Shown here piece by piece: positions 11,650 to 23,012 of a stretch of DNA of 64,000 nucleotides; the stretch's first letter is position 1; the number at the start of each line of letters is the position of its first letter. A model generated the notes under the pieces. The model saw nothing but the letters and a program-made list of their open reading frames with translations, was not told the origin of the DNA and did no database searches. The position numbers were made by a program, and so were the translations under genes. Source of the DNA: Bretschneidera sinensis (lineage: Eukaryota > Streptophyta > Magnoliopsida > Brassicales > Akaniaceae). Location of the stretch: positions 78,481,001 to 78,545,000 of the forward strand of contig CM043698.1 in NCBI GenBank assembly GCA_023935145.1, given 5' to 3'.

Positions 11650-11976
11650 AAGATAAAAAAAACAGTACTCGACAAACTCAAAAAGCAAGATTCCTGATCA
11701 AAAGAAAAAGGCAAGATTTCTGCTCGTGACAAGATGAAAAGCAAAAATCAGTACCCGTGACCAACAAAAGCAAGTGCCAGATCAACCACAAGACAAAAAT
11801 AATTCATGGACTTAAATCCCTCTGAAATCCGCCCATCTGGATTTGAATGCAATTGAAGTTCGAGTTGCCTATAAATAAGTTTATTATCAATGTAAAAATC
11901 AGAGTTGGTTTCAGAGTTTCATTTTCAAGAGAGAGTTTTAGTGCGAATTTGTAAAAAGTGTGAAAGAAGTGAGGTA
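11650..11976 (+). promoter_or_regulatory. EPRV intergenic promoter and start of leader
   Basis: Non-coding segment after ORF X. A TATA box (TATAAATA, 11870-11877) sits in the usual caulimovirid position between the last ORF and the leader; transcription would start about 30 bp downstream, near 11905, and run rightward into the second arm. Whether it is still active is unknown. Confidence 0.65.
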
Positions 11977-12225
11977 TCATCTCATATTGCACTGTAAGCT
12001 CTTGCAATCTCAATATATAAAAGTATCTGTTTATAATCATTTCAAAAATTGTTTTCACTGCTGGTTTCAATATATGCTCAAATTATTAACCATATTGATA
12101 TCAGACTTGTTTATATTATTTATTCTGTTTATTGTTCACTTTTCACTGGTTATCCATTATTAAGTTTACTGTTCACAATATTGTTCACAATTCACAATTC
12201 ACTCGATCTTGTTCACAATACTGGT
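11977..12225 (+). other. EPRV leader with a degenerate primer-binding site
   Basis: Continues from the promoter in plus orientation. TGATATCAGACT at 12096-12107 resembles the tRNA-Met primer site of plant pararetroviruses (TGGTATCAGAGC) with mismatches. The leader joins reversed protease sequence at about 12225. Confidence 0.5.
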
Positions 12226-12850
12226 TTAATATGTGCTTTTTTCTTTCCCAAAAAGCATTTGGCAAATCAGCACATATTTCTTCTTTAAATAAAGTTTCTA
12301 AGTCCTTTATTTGAGATTGTATTTGAGGCTCTTTGATTTGTTGTTCTATCTTTTGATAATTAATTTCTTCTTTTAGAAAATTGATATGAGCTTGCTTATT
12401 TTGTATTAAGTTTATTTGTTTATGTAGGCTATTGTTTTGTAATAAGTTTAATTTCCTAGTGTCTACAGGTTGTAGAAATGGAAAGAATAGGCGTTGGCCT
12501 AATATGTTAGTTTCTATTCCTAGATGACTAACTTTAAAAGGATATATTTGTGTTAAAAATGGGGTTCCTAAGATAATATTTTGATGAATATTTTTAACAA
12601 GTACAAAGTGTGTTTTAAGGCAATATCCATCATTACACACATAAGAATTGAAAATTTTATATTGTACATTTAATTTTGATCTGCTTGCAGTATTTAATCT
12701 TTCTGTAGTTTTCTCATAATATTTTGTGGGTATAAGGCCTTCCTTAAGACAATTCTGGTCAGCACCAGAATCAACAAGAGTAGTAGTATTAATATGATAT
12801 TCTTCATTAATAACAATAGAAATCTTAATATACCATTTCTAGTAATTAAT
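12226..12850 (-). pseudogene. EPRV aspartic protease, minus-strand copy
   Basis: Same domain as 10318-11075, on the other strand. Here the active site near 12755-12785 reads LVDSGADQNCL with the canonical Ser, and ILGTPFL follows. A stop lies near 12839. Isolated from RT and from any viral promoter in the sense direction, so not expressed as a protein. Confidence 0.8.
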
Positions 12851-13009
12851 TCTTTCTATTAAATTAACAAAGCTGTCATTTGGTTCATTTTCTATATTAA
12901 TTAAACCAGTTGTTTCTAAAGTTGAGGCTTCTTGAGATTTTCCTTTTTTGTCAATTTGTGATACAATTGATTCTTTAAAGTTATTTATTTCTAAATTAAT
13001 CATTTTTGC

Positions 13010-13847
13010 TTTTAGATCTATAGTGTCTTTTGAATAGTTTTAATATGTTCTTTCATAGAATTAACTCCCATTTGTAAATCTTGAACGGTAGCAATTTTTT
13101 GTTTTTGAAATCTCTTTTATAATATTTTTTTCAAGTTTGTATGGTTCAGGGGTCTTAATTCTTTGTTCTTCACAAATAATATCTCTTAATTTTACTAAGT
13201 ATTCTTTCTTAGTTATAGAGTCATCAATTTTATCAATAATATCTAAGAGGAATTCCTTTTGTGAAGTTATCATATTGATAGATTTACAATAACATAGACC
13301 TTCTTCACAGTTACACTGTGAATCATCAGAATCTTCTAAATCAGAAGTTTCTTGAATGGTATAAATAAGTTCTTCTTTATCAGAAGAGGAGGATTCTTCT
13401 TCTGACTGAGATTCATTTAGCATAACTTTTGTTAATTGTTGTTTAACGTTTCATCAATTTCTAACTCATTAATTTTTTGTTTTACACGGCAGTTCTTTGC
13501 CCAATGCCCAAGCCGTCCACACTTAAAGCAGGCTTTGGAAGAGGTTTGGGTCTGTGGTTTTTTGGATTTTTTAAATTTGGGCTTTTGAAATTTTGTAGTA
13601 GAAGGATACTTATTGGGCCTATAGGGTTTCTTATAAGTTCGTTTTTTGAAATATTTGGTTTTCTTTTTCTTTTCAGCAGACGGGGCCCTAATAGTTTCAT
13701 AAACATACTGGTTATAGAATGAGCCTAATTCTTTCCTGCTTTGATGGAGTTCAGATTTCATTTTGGGCTTTAGTTTAAGATCATTGCATAGGGCTAATCC
13801 TTCATAGTTAATATAACCTATTAATTCTCCATATGAAAAATTATCAT
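13010..13847 (-). pseudogene. EPRV coat protein C-terminal half, minus-strand copy
   Basis: Begins at the EPRV edge (13847) and reads 140 codons to about 13432 including an intact knuckle CFKCGRLGHWAKNC (about 13490-13531). A frame change near 13430 then gives the acidic domain (13423-13061, EEESSSSDKEE), and a second frame change follows near 13120. Compared with the plus copy it lacks the TAA and TAG stops and keeps the fourth zinc ligand. It is missing the capsid core. Confidence 0.8.
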
Positions 13848-13865
13848 ATATCAATTCCGTTATTC
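13848..13865 (+). repeat. right copy of the 18-bp duplication at the EPRV insertion
   Basis: Identical to 4979-4996. Confidence 0.85.
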
Positions 13866-13912
13866 AGTCAAGAAATTCATATTCTGTTATTTCATTTATC
13901 GTTACTGTTACA
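13866..13912 (+). repeat. GYP1 5' LTR, part 2
   Basis: Resumes the LTR after the EPRV and ends TCGTTACTGTTACA, matching the end of the 3' LTR near 37714. No clear tRNA primer site follows. Confidence 0.8.
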
Positions 13913-14960
13913 CTGCGGCTTTCATTAACTTTCTTTCATAGCAGATAATACCAGATTGAGAACCCTGGATTAAGCTGTTAAGAAACTCCAAGAATCTACC
14001 CTTGGCCACACTGAACGCCTTGATACGTTGCATTCCTATGTCTTCGACCAACAAGCCACCCTTGGAGAGCTCATTACTAGTCTCACCTCCATGGATAGAC
14101 ATCTGGAGTAGTTCTTTTGCAATGCTCTGACAACCGATCCCCAACAATCTCAATCATCTTGCTTTGCTTACAACCATCCAGACACATACGGTTCGTCTGG
14201 ATTTTCCCCGTTCGACGGTATATATTTCCTCAACTTGATTTTCAAGGCTGAGCGATTTTTCAATTATCATTCGAATCTCTATGGAACAAAAAATCCAAAT
14301 TTTATCTTTTCATATTGATGGGTCGACACTACAGTGATTCTAATGGATGTTTAAAATAGGCCAATTTGCAACCTAGACTAAATTCATGCTGGTCTTAGAA
14401 ATTTAATTTGGACCCTCCGAATTTGAGGATCACCAAGGCTTATTGTCCAAATTAACCCGAATAGCTATCGTTATCAAGTATCAAAGAAAATTTGAAACCT
14501 TCGCTAATCGAACTTTCAATTTGTCTCCTTATTTTTTAGACAACTATTTTATTTACGGCCTTCATACCAATATTTTGTTCCGAGGTGCTCGCACTTCGAC
14601 TATCCACCATGTTCGAAGCTGTGAGTCTCACCAAACTACAAGAAACTAAATTAAGTTACCACAAAAAAAAAAACACACTTTAAAACTTAGAACGCGAAAC
14701 CCCCTCCACCTAATCCCAAACCCCAGCACCACCCCAAATCCCTTACGCATACCAATTTCCCAATTATCCCAAGCTGAAATACAAGCACGATGAGAAAATG
14801 GGCTTTGTTTCAATTGCGATGAGACGTTTACCCAAAGCCACAAGTGCGAAGCCAAACAGTTATTCCTTATTATTTTTAATGAGGACGATCCTACGGCAGA
14901 GTTGGTGGACACCTTTCTCGAACCAACCCCAAAGCTGACCATCAATATCGTAGTCATATC
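13913..14960 (+). pseudogene. GYP1 gag
   Basis: Decayed retrotransposon gag in shifting frames: a gag-type block at about 14240-14560 (KAERFFNYHS near 14250, then YQRKFETFANRTFNLSP at about 14476-14530), typical of chromovirus gag. Multiple stops. The zinc knuckle was not found. Confidence 0.7.
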
Positions 14961-14999
14961 CTATCACGCCTTTGTAAGTCAGGGATCTCCCTAAACCAT

Positions 15000-15260
15000 T
15001 CTTTTAAAAGGTTCTATTAACGGATTTGAAATTCAAGTGCTCATTGATGGTGGTAGCTCACACAATTTCATCCAACTCTGTCTTGCCAACTATTTGCAGA
15101 TTCTTATTTTACTGTCAATCTCTTTCAGTGTTGGTTGGTAATGGTGAGAAATTACTCTGTGATGGTTATTGTAGTGACGTCAATGTGAAATTCCAGAGCC
15201 ACACGTTGAAAATAGACTTATTTGTTTTACCCATTCACGCTAATTTCATTTGAAGAGTAT
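15000..15260 (+). pseudogene. GYP1 protease
   Basis: Retropepsin segment with INGFEIQVLIDGGSSHNFIQ at about 15016-15075; the active-site triad is DGG instead of DSG/DTG. The C-terminal part reaches about 15250 and stops. The ORF at 15026 is out of frame with part of this and is not the real reading frame throughout. Confidence 0.7.
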
Positions 15261-15649
15261 AATGGTTAAAAATACCAGATCCTATGATTATAGACTACAA
15301 ACACTCCACCATGGCTTTTGTTGTCGATTCTAAAAAAAAATTTAGTTATGGAACATGGTCTTATCACCATTGAGGTCCAATTGCACACCTTATGGCAACT
15401 AGTGAACATCGATGCCAATACCTATTGACTACAACTTCAAGTGACCAATTCCGCAGGGGACTAGGATATCAGTTTTCTGCCCACCTTCCAGCATATTTAA
15501 AGGCTATTTTATATATCTTTTTGGAGGTCTTCGTTATTCTGTACGACCTCTTTTTCACCCAAAGTTCAAGACCATGTTACTCACTTCCAACTAGGGTCAC
15601 AACTAGTGAATGTACAACCCTATCGTTATCCCTATTTCCAAAAAATATA

Positions 15650-16058
15650 GATGACTCGGTTGGTCACTAAAATGCTAGCTGAGGGAATTATCCACCCAAG
15701 TTCCAGCCCTTTTTCTTCACTTGTTTTATTAGTCAAGAAGAAATAAGGAATGTAGAGATTTTGTGTTGATTATCGGGCTTCGAACGCCGTTACAATCAGG
15801 GATCGATTTACCATCCCAACTGTTGATGAGTTGCTTAATGAGCTTCACAGTGCCAAAATTTTCTCTTAATTAGATTTTCATTCTGGCTATCATCAAATAA
15901 GGGTCATGTCAGCAAATATCCACAAAAGGCCATTGACCTCATGATGGGCACTATGAGTTTCTCGTAATGCCTATCGGATTATCAAATGCGTCGACAACCT
16001 TTTAATCAATCATGAATGAGGTGTTCAGGCCCCCACTTCGACAGTTTGTGCTAGTATT
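15650..16058 (+). pseudogene. GYP1 reverse transcriptase, N-terminal half
   Basis: Ty3 RT: AEGIIHPSSSPFSSLVLLV (about 15680-15735), [48 protein letters not shown], with stops inside. It reaches RQFVLVF and is cut at 16058 by COP1, just before the catalytic Asp pair; the other half resumes at 35067. Confidence 0.85.
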
Positions 16059-16852
16059 TGTTGGGAAAACATCTCAAGATGCCCAGGTGATGATCTTTCA
16101 AACACTCAAGTCTAGAGTGACTAGTAATATAACTGAAACAAAACAGGAATCAAAACCAATCAAAGAAAGAACACAAGCAATTGTTATCGAGGTTCAGCAA
16201 TAGCCTACGTCCCCATGAGTTCCTCCGAACTCTCTGCACTAAATCAATGGTTATTTACAAATACAGCAACTGTCTTAAGTTACCCTGGAAAATTCCACTT
16301 ACAAGTCCCTTGAATCCCTAATCTATACTACACTCTCTCTCTAAACAACCAGTCTCTCTGTAATAAGTCTCTCCTGTGTTTAGTGTCTTTGCACTCTCAC
16401 ACACCATATGTTCTATTTCACACACATTCCCACATGTCATCCCATTACCTCACTTGTTGAGATGATTGTCACAATGATTCTTGTTGAGATTGAATCTAGG
16501 TGACCTTTTATATAGTGCATCACTTCTTGAACCTATCTTGAAGGTCAATCTCCACCCTTAGATCTTGAGGACCAATCAATCATAGCCCTTCATCAATCCT
16601 AAGTGATCCTGTGCATTTTGATCATGCCTCACACACTATTTGAGAGTGCTGGAAAACCAAGCATCAGTGTGCCTGGCGCTGCAGCCCAGACCAGGGCTTA
16701 CATCCTCCAGGTGCTGGGCCCCACTGCAGAGCGGCCTGGAGAGGGAGGCTGCGGGCCATGGCGCACAAGGCCAGGCTGCGGCGCACACCTCCCACCTGAT
16801 GCTGAACATGCTGAATTTCTTCTCCCGTTTAATACTTAGACAAATACCAACA
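16059..16852 (-). repeat. COP1 3' LTR
   Basis: 794 bp. Matches 34196-35066 with indels. The segment 16660-16800 is strikingly GC-rich for this window and has the same position in both LTRs, so it belongs to the element. Confidence 0.9.
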
Positions 16853-16929
16853 ATCTCTACCTTTGTCTAAGCTATTAAACTAGAACCCTTGTGCAGAGAA
16901 GTAAAGATCCAAACTCAACTTGAGTCACC

Positions 16930-17263
16930 ATTCATCCGACTCCAATCCTAAGAAGTCCAAGGCAATTATTGAACTTACTTAGAGGTAGAACCTTGGTGCC
17001 TAAATTTGCAGAATTTTCTTCCGTTGCAACTTTCTCCACATGAATGGATCCTTTCGTAACATCTTCCCAAATGAAATGATACCAAACATCCACATGCTTA
17101 GTCCTCTCATGGAACACCAGGTTCCTACACAAGTGTACGCACTTTAGCTATCCGAAGACACCACCACCTGCTCTTTTAGGACCTTTCACTCGTTCAACAA
17201 CCCTTTGCACCACATAGCCTCCTTTATAGCTTCTGTAGCCGCTATGTACTCAGCCTTGGTTGT
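16930..17263 (-). pseudogene. COP1 RNase H fragment
   Basis: Copia RNase H tail on the minus strand: TKHVDVWYHFIWEDV and VATEENSANLGTKVLPLSKF at about 17100-16970. The central part, with the usual AEYMAATEA-like motif, is visible in decayed form near 17240. Frames are broken. Confidence 0.75.
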
Positions 17264-18175
17264 TCAGAGTGCTACCACCAGCTGCAACTGAGCCTTCACG
17301 TACCTCAACAACCACTTCATCCTAAACCAAAGCTCTTTTCCAGGATTACTCACAAATCTGCTGAGAACACCCATTGCTTGAGAAATGTAGGGTCTAGTGC
17401 TTACCATCATAAACATAACTGATCCAACCGCACTAGAGTAAGGGACCTTATCCATTTCCTTATTCTCCTCATGCATTCCAGAACATTGTTCGCTGGAGAA
17501 CTTGAAATGACCAGCAAGAGGAATCTTCACTGGTTTACCATCTTCTATAGAAAACTTGTATAACACCTTTTCTATGTAGAAAGACCGATAAACCTTTAAC
17601 CCGTTTCTCTCCCTTTCCCAAATTCTTCTCATCCCAATGATCTTTTATGTAAGGCCAAGATCCTTCCTCTCGAACTCCTTACTGAGTTGAGATTTCAACC
17701 TTTCTATCCTCTCCCTGCTGTTTCGAACCAACAGCATATCATCAACATAGACGAGGAAAATCACCACTTCATCCACCTTGTGTCCAGGCGAGAATGTTTC
17801 TGTGAAATCTATGTCTCCTCTTTACGTGAGCCCCTTCGCCACCAGCCTAGCCTTGTTCTGGATTTCATCCCCTGGAGGGTTCCCTTCTTTGATCTTTTAA
17901 GTCCACTTACAATCCACAACTCTCTGTTTTCCTGGAATGTGCACCAATTCCCAAGAGTTGTTCTTCCTCAAAGAATGCATTTCTTCCTCCATAGCTAGTT
18001 TCTATCTTGATGAATCCTTACATCCCATGGTATCAATGTAAGTCTCTGGTTCACTTATCCCTCATTCTTTCCAAGGAGCTGCTGCATTCGTAGCCACAAA
18101 ACCATATCTTGAAGGTGGTCTGACCGGCCCTCTTTCCCGGTCCCTTGTGAGCTGATAGTCATTTTGACTTGCTGC
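17264..18175 (-). pseudogene. COP1 reverse transcriptase
   Basis: From 18120 to about 17830: LAMEEEMHSLRKNNSWELV, the RT N-terminus. A deletion follows, then the catalytic FLVYVDDMLLV (YVDDM at 17749-17735). The C-terminal part is MRRIWERERNGLKVYRSFYI, then VPYSSAVGSVMFMMVSTRPY (17632-17264). The deletion removes the RT fingers/palm region between roughly the PGHK motif and YVDD. Confidence 0.85.
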
Positions 18176-19453
18176 ATCATTGTAATACCCGTATTTGTAA
18201 AGTAAGGGTAAATAAGTAATTTAATAAATATGACATGAAGTTTAAATAATATAGTTATGCAAATGATTTAGTATTGAATAAAATAATTCTTTAAAAAAAG
18301 AAAAAAAACAAATTTCGGGATGTGGACGTCATTAAAAGAAAATAAAAAAATTAGACTTCCAGAACATCCAGAAGAAAGGAGAATAAAAAATAAATAAAAA
18401 AAGGGCAGGAAGCTAAAAAATTGTGGCAGCAGGTGTTGCCACCTGCTGCTAAATAAAGGAATGCAAAGAAAAGGCATTTGAATGCCTTACATTTGGCTTT
18501 TACGTGGCAATTGGAGAATTGGGGGGAGACTGCTAAGGGTGCAAGCAAATTGAAGCTACTGAAGCAGCAAACATATATATATATACACACACACGAAACC
18601 GTAAGCGATTTCATACAAGTTCTTTCAATTTTTTATTTTTCTCTAATCATTTGGAGACCCAAAGAAAGGTTGAAAGAGCAAAATTTTAAAGGGGTTTACT
18701 GAAAAATTTCATAGAGAATCAGAAGAAGCTATCAGAAAAATATAAGCTAAAATCATAGTGTTTATTTTTGAGTTTTTAGCATTTCTGAAATTTCTTAGAA
18801 GTCAAAGTGGGAATTTTCAAAGTGTGTGGTTTATAAAGAATTGAAAAATAATTAGAAATTCAATACAAATATTATGCTAGGTGTTGACGATCTACAACCA
18901 GGAGAAATTTCTGAGAGAAACGAGAAATACAAGGAGATGAACCACGGGTAGCTTTAATAGCTATGTGGTAAGTTGGATTTACTTTAAGTAATCTAAATAA
19001 AAATCAAATATCTAGTATAATATTAAAATTAATTATTAGCTTATGTTTTGGTGGTAGATAAAAATTAAATGGATAGGTATGATATGAATATTGGACACAT
19101 AAAAAAAATTATTATGTGAAAAGAGATATTTTTGAAATAATAAGTTGATTTAATAATAATAAGCGATAAATGAAATTCTTGATGAGCTATGGTTGATGTT
19201 TTTTATACGAATTTTGAAGAGATGAATTTTAGTGAATCTTGAAAAACTTTGATAGATGATTTGATGTGATTTGGGACGAAAGTTAGTGGATTTTGACAAG
19301 CTTTAATGAATGATTTGAGATGAGAGGATTTTAGTGGAATTTAATTATAATTCGAGAAAAATTAGGATAGTCAATTTAGATATTTTGAGTTCATGTTATT
19401 TTTATATTACTGTTCTGGTGCATATTTCATACCATTATTCATATCCGTATGCA

Positions 19454-19650
19454 TTAAATGAAAAGAAAATAACCGGGAAGGCAGCCGGTCTAATTGAAAA
19501 ATAGTGACATCTAGTATGTGCTGAAAATAAAAGGGATACCGTGACAGCTGGTATATGCTGGAAAAATTCCGTGGCAGCCAGGATAAGCTGCAAAGAAAAA
19601 AACCGGGAGGGGGCCTGTCTAAGATAATAATAACCTGTCGACAGGTGGGA
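19454..19650 (+). repeat. hairpin-forming repeat block in LTR-L copy 1
   Basis: A series of short inverted units such as accgggaaggcagccggt and ataccgtgacagctggtat, plus the palindrome ACCTGTCGACAGGT at 19633-19646. Equivalent block in the reversed copy at 27975-28190. Confidence 0.75.
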
Positions 19651-19820
19651 AGACGTTCCCATCATAATCATTTATGCTTGGCATCTGATTTAATTATTGC
19701 TTGCATTATTGAAATGCTGATGTGTGGTGTGTGATTGTGAATTTAATCATAGATGGATGAGTCTCACAAAGAGAGACAATTATGGTGATAAGATTATTAA
19801 AATGCTGATGTGTTGTGTTA

Positions 19821-21072
19821 TGATAAGTGCTTAAATAGTCATATTTAAGCTCCTTAATTTAAACTTGTTAGGCTCTTTATTTATCTATTTCAGTAGACTC
19901 TGCTTCATTTTCGTGTTTTATGTGTTTTTCACAGGTCTTGGACAAAAATGTGATATTTTGGAGCTTTTAGGAGTAAAAGTCAAGTTCTGCCATCCAGCAA
20001 GGTGCGCTCTAATGCACCTCCTTTGAGATTGAGCGCACAGGCACACGAGTGCACTTGAAGAAGGCTCGAGCGCATCGTGCATACGATCGAGCGCAAACAC
20101 TCCAGAGGCGGCAGAGCCAGATATGGAAAGAAGTCTGCGGATTCCAAATAGAAAATTAGGGTTTCGGGACACCCTTAGGACCCTATAAATAGCCATGTGA
20201 AACACATAAACCACACCTTTTGTTTTAAGACTTGAAGTTGCAAGCTTAGGAGAGGAATTGACGACTCATCTCCCGAGTCTTCTTCGGTTTTATTTTTCTA
20301 TTTTATTTCATTATGTTTAGAATGTTTAGTTTAACTAGCATGTGTAACTAAAGTCTTATACTGCTCTATTGAAGCCCTAGTTATGCTTTTCCATATATTT
20401 ATTCATTGATTACCTTTGCTATAGCCTTGTTAGAATGTTTAACTTGATTAATGCCTGTTTGTATTTAAATTCCTCATATGTGTGTGTCTGATCAACGTAT
20501 ACATGTGGTATGGATAAGTTGGTCGAATCAATTTGGATGACTGAGTCCTGGGTTCGACATTAGTAACAAGAGATATCCACATCGAATTCTCGGGTTAATC
20601 AACATGGGAAACCTGGAGCAGACTAAGCCCTAGGTTACTTGTGGTTGCCGATCTCCATAGCCCTCATACTCTCTTAAGGAACAACTCAGTATACACCCAT
20701 GTTGAATCCCTTAAGAGAGAAAAGAGTTAGAGTATACACTATGCCTAACCCGTTGCATAGGGAGATTAATAGCCTAAGGCGTGGGCCAAGCCCTTAGGTT
20801 GGCAACCATTAAATATTCATGATAAGGCTAGAGAATTGGCACCGTACTTAGTGGTGGATATCGTAGTCCTATGTTCTCATTATTATTATTCACTCACAAT
20901 CAAATAGCTATCTCTCTTTTTACTTTAAAGAAACTAATTCTAAAACGAAATTCACCAACCCTGTGGAAATGATCTCGCACTTGCACACTATATTACCATT
21001 GACCTTGTGCACTTGCAAGTAAAACTAGTACGGTTATTTGCATATTTATTTAGGTAGATAATCGTGCCAACA
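19821..21072 (+). repeat. GYP2 5' LTR
   Basis: 1252 bp, very similar to 29657-30944. Contains the CTCGAG-type inverted motif at 20000-20019, degraded in this copy, and the sequence taaatag ahead of the RNA start region at about 20188. Confidence 0.9.
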
Positions 21073-21096
21073 AGTTTTTGGCGCCATTGCCGGAGA
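21073..21096 (+). promoter_or_regulatory. GYP2 primer-binding site (tRNA-Asp)
   Basis: TTTTTGGCGCCATTGCCGG directly after the LTR; complementary to the tRNA-Asp 3' end with two mismatches. Confidence 0.8.
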
Positions 21097-21399
21097 ATGC
21101 ACTAAATTTCTTTTAGAATTAATTTTTTTTGTTTAGTTTAATTATTGTTATTTCTTTTTATTCTATTGTATTCCTATTTAAAGAAATTTTTAAGTTTCTG
21201 TTTCTATCCTATTCTCTGTTTCATTAAAACCCTAATCAATTTCCTTCTTCTTTGTTTTAGGTACTCCAGCAGAGCTTTCTGTGCCACTTGCGATCAAGCA
21301 CACCCTCCTGTGCGATCGAACACAATTGAGGTAGAGAGTTACCCAAGCAGCAGTGTTTGACTGCTGCACTTACGTAACTGCCACCGATTCATGCACGTA

Positions 21400-22975
21400 C
21401 GCCGATCCAAGCATCCAACATTCTTTCCCCTTGATACCAAGCTTGAGCGGAGTATTCGAAAAAGGCTTAGAGACAACTCGGGAGAGGTAGAAGAAGGAAT
21501 TGAAGAAGAAATACCAATGGCAGAACAGATAACCGAACAACAATCACTTGATCGGAGGCCGATGAAGTAATCCTTCATCCCACAGAACCTCGATCAACCA
21601 TCGTGCATTGCATATCAACCTGAGGCAGAAGGAAACCACTACATATCTCTGCAGATATTCAGTGCACTGACTCACTTTAGAGGTACACCTAGTGAGGATC
21701 CACACTTGCACCTTCGAGAGTTCTTCGACCTTTGTAAATTCCAGCACATCCGAGGCTTAGACCAAAAAGGAATAAAGTTAATTCTTTTCCCTTTTTCCTT
21801 GAAAGATAATGCTAAATTATGGTATAATTCTTTGCCTACAGTTTCTATCCACACTTAGGAGGAGTTGGCTAGCAAATTTCTAAGGAAATTCTTCCCAGCC
21901 CAAAAGACGAGGCAAATGAGGAAGGAAATTTAATCCTTCCAACAAAAGGATGGAGATCTATTCTTCGAGGCTTGGGGACAGTTCGACGAGCTACTACTCA
22001 AGTGCCCACACCACAACCTACCCCAAGATGAACCGGTATAAGCTTTCTATGAAGGTTTGAGTGACACTAACAAAAATATTATGGATTCAGGTTGTGGAGG
22101 AATGCTAATGGCGAAAAGTAGCGAAGAAGCGATGGAACTCTTCGAAACCCTAAGTAAACACACGCAGCAGTTCTCCTCTTGAGGTAGACATATACCAAGA
22201 GTAAGAGTATGTATGAGGTAAACTTGAATGGAGGATCATCTCCTCAAATAGTTACTATGGAGAGGAAACTTGACATATTGGTTAAAGCTATGGCCGCTCA
22301 GAACACCTCAACGAACCCACCAACTACACCACTCCAAGTATGTGCCATTTGCTCACAATTTGATCATAATACTGATACATTTCCCTTATATTCATTTGCA
22401 GATCATGAGCAAGCAAACTTTGTGGGACCAAATAATTATCCGCTGAAGAACAACCCTTATACAAACACATACAACCCTTGATGGCGGAATCACCCAAATT
22501 TCTTGTGGAGCAACAATCAGAACAGCCAAGGGCAGCAAAGAAACTTCCAACCAGCAACTCATTCAGTGCCCGAGACAAAGAAGAATGACCTCAAAAGTCT
22601 TATGAGGTAATTAACATCTCAGCAGCAACAACTCCTGAATACACATGAACAATTCATGGAAGAAACGAGGCAATTTCGGAGTAAAATGAGGCAATTCATT
22701 GCAAAACATGATCAAGCCATCCAAGGACTAGAGGTACAAATGGGGCAATTGGCCAAGGAACTAAGTACCATAAAACAAGGAGAGCTTCCAGCCCAGCCAC
22801 TACCTAATCCAATAGGACATCAGCAACTGAATACTGTAACAACCTTAAGAAGTGATAAGATCATCGGCACCAATGAGCCTACACGAGCATCTCCAGACCA
22901 AGCCTCCACATCTAAGGTAAGCGAGATGGATAAGGTAAATGAATCTCCACCCTTCCCTTAAAGATTAATAAAATC
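21400..22975 (+). pseudogene. GYP2 gag
   Basis: Ty3 gag: HFRGTPSEDPHLHLREFFDL (about 21679-21735), LILFPFSLKDNAKLWYNSLP, FLRKFFPAQKTRQMRKEI, FEAWGQFDELLLKCPHHNLP, FYEGL, up to about 22180. A Cys-containing CAICSQFDHNTDTFP remnant is at about 22341. The coiled-coil end AIQGLEVQMGQLAKELSTIK is at 22713-22772. Several in-frame stops (21545, 21858, 21930, 22038 regions). It would form the retrotransposon particle. Confidence 0.85.
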
Positions 22976-23012
22976 TAAAAAGGAAACTAAACTAAGTGAT
23001 ATTCTCGAAACC

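Larger units (their letters stand above)
4997..13847. mobile_element. endogenous pararetrovirus (Caulimoviridae), rearranged
   Basis: About 8.85 kb inserted in the GYP1 5' LTR. Domains seen: coat-protein fragment, RNase H tail, ORF X, 30K movement protein, coat protein with CCHC knuckle, aspartic protease, second ORF X fragment, promoter/leader, then protease and coat protein again on the minus strand. The single-polyprotein domain order with an extra downstream ORF resembles Petuvirus/Florendovirus (family knowledge; genus is inference). Reverse transcriptase is missing except for its RNase H end, and most reading frames carry stops or shifts, so this is a non-functional relic. Confidence 0.9.
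11977..13849 (-). repeat. EPRV inverted repeat, arm 2
   Basis: Reverse complement of 9447-11320. The protease/leader junction lies the same distance from the loop in both arms (about 250 bp), so the junction predates the duplication. Confidence 0.9.

Noticed and set aside
11960..12314. Plus-strand ORFs in the EPRV leader and arm 2
   Set aside because: They are the antisense of the protease and short leader frames; the real coding strand of the protease here is minus.
4997..13847. A complete, potentially active pararetrovirus
   Set aside because: Reverse transcriptase is missing, frames are broken, and half the content is duplicated in reverse.
16603..16870. Overlapping ORFs in a GC-rich block
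   Set aside because: They lie in the COP1 LTR and the corresponding block in the other LTR does not keep the frame.
18351..20214. Minus-strand ORFs in LTR-L copy 1 and GYP2 LTR
   Set aside because: They lie in LTR sequence; the one at 19918-20214 has a counterpart in the other LTR (29754-30068) only because the LTRs are copies.
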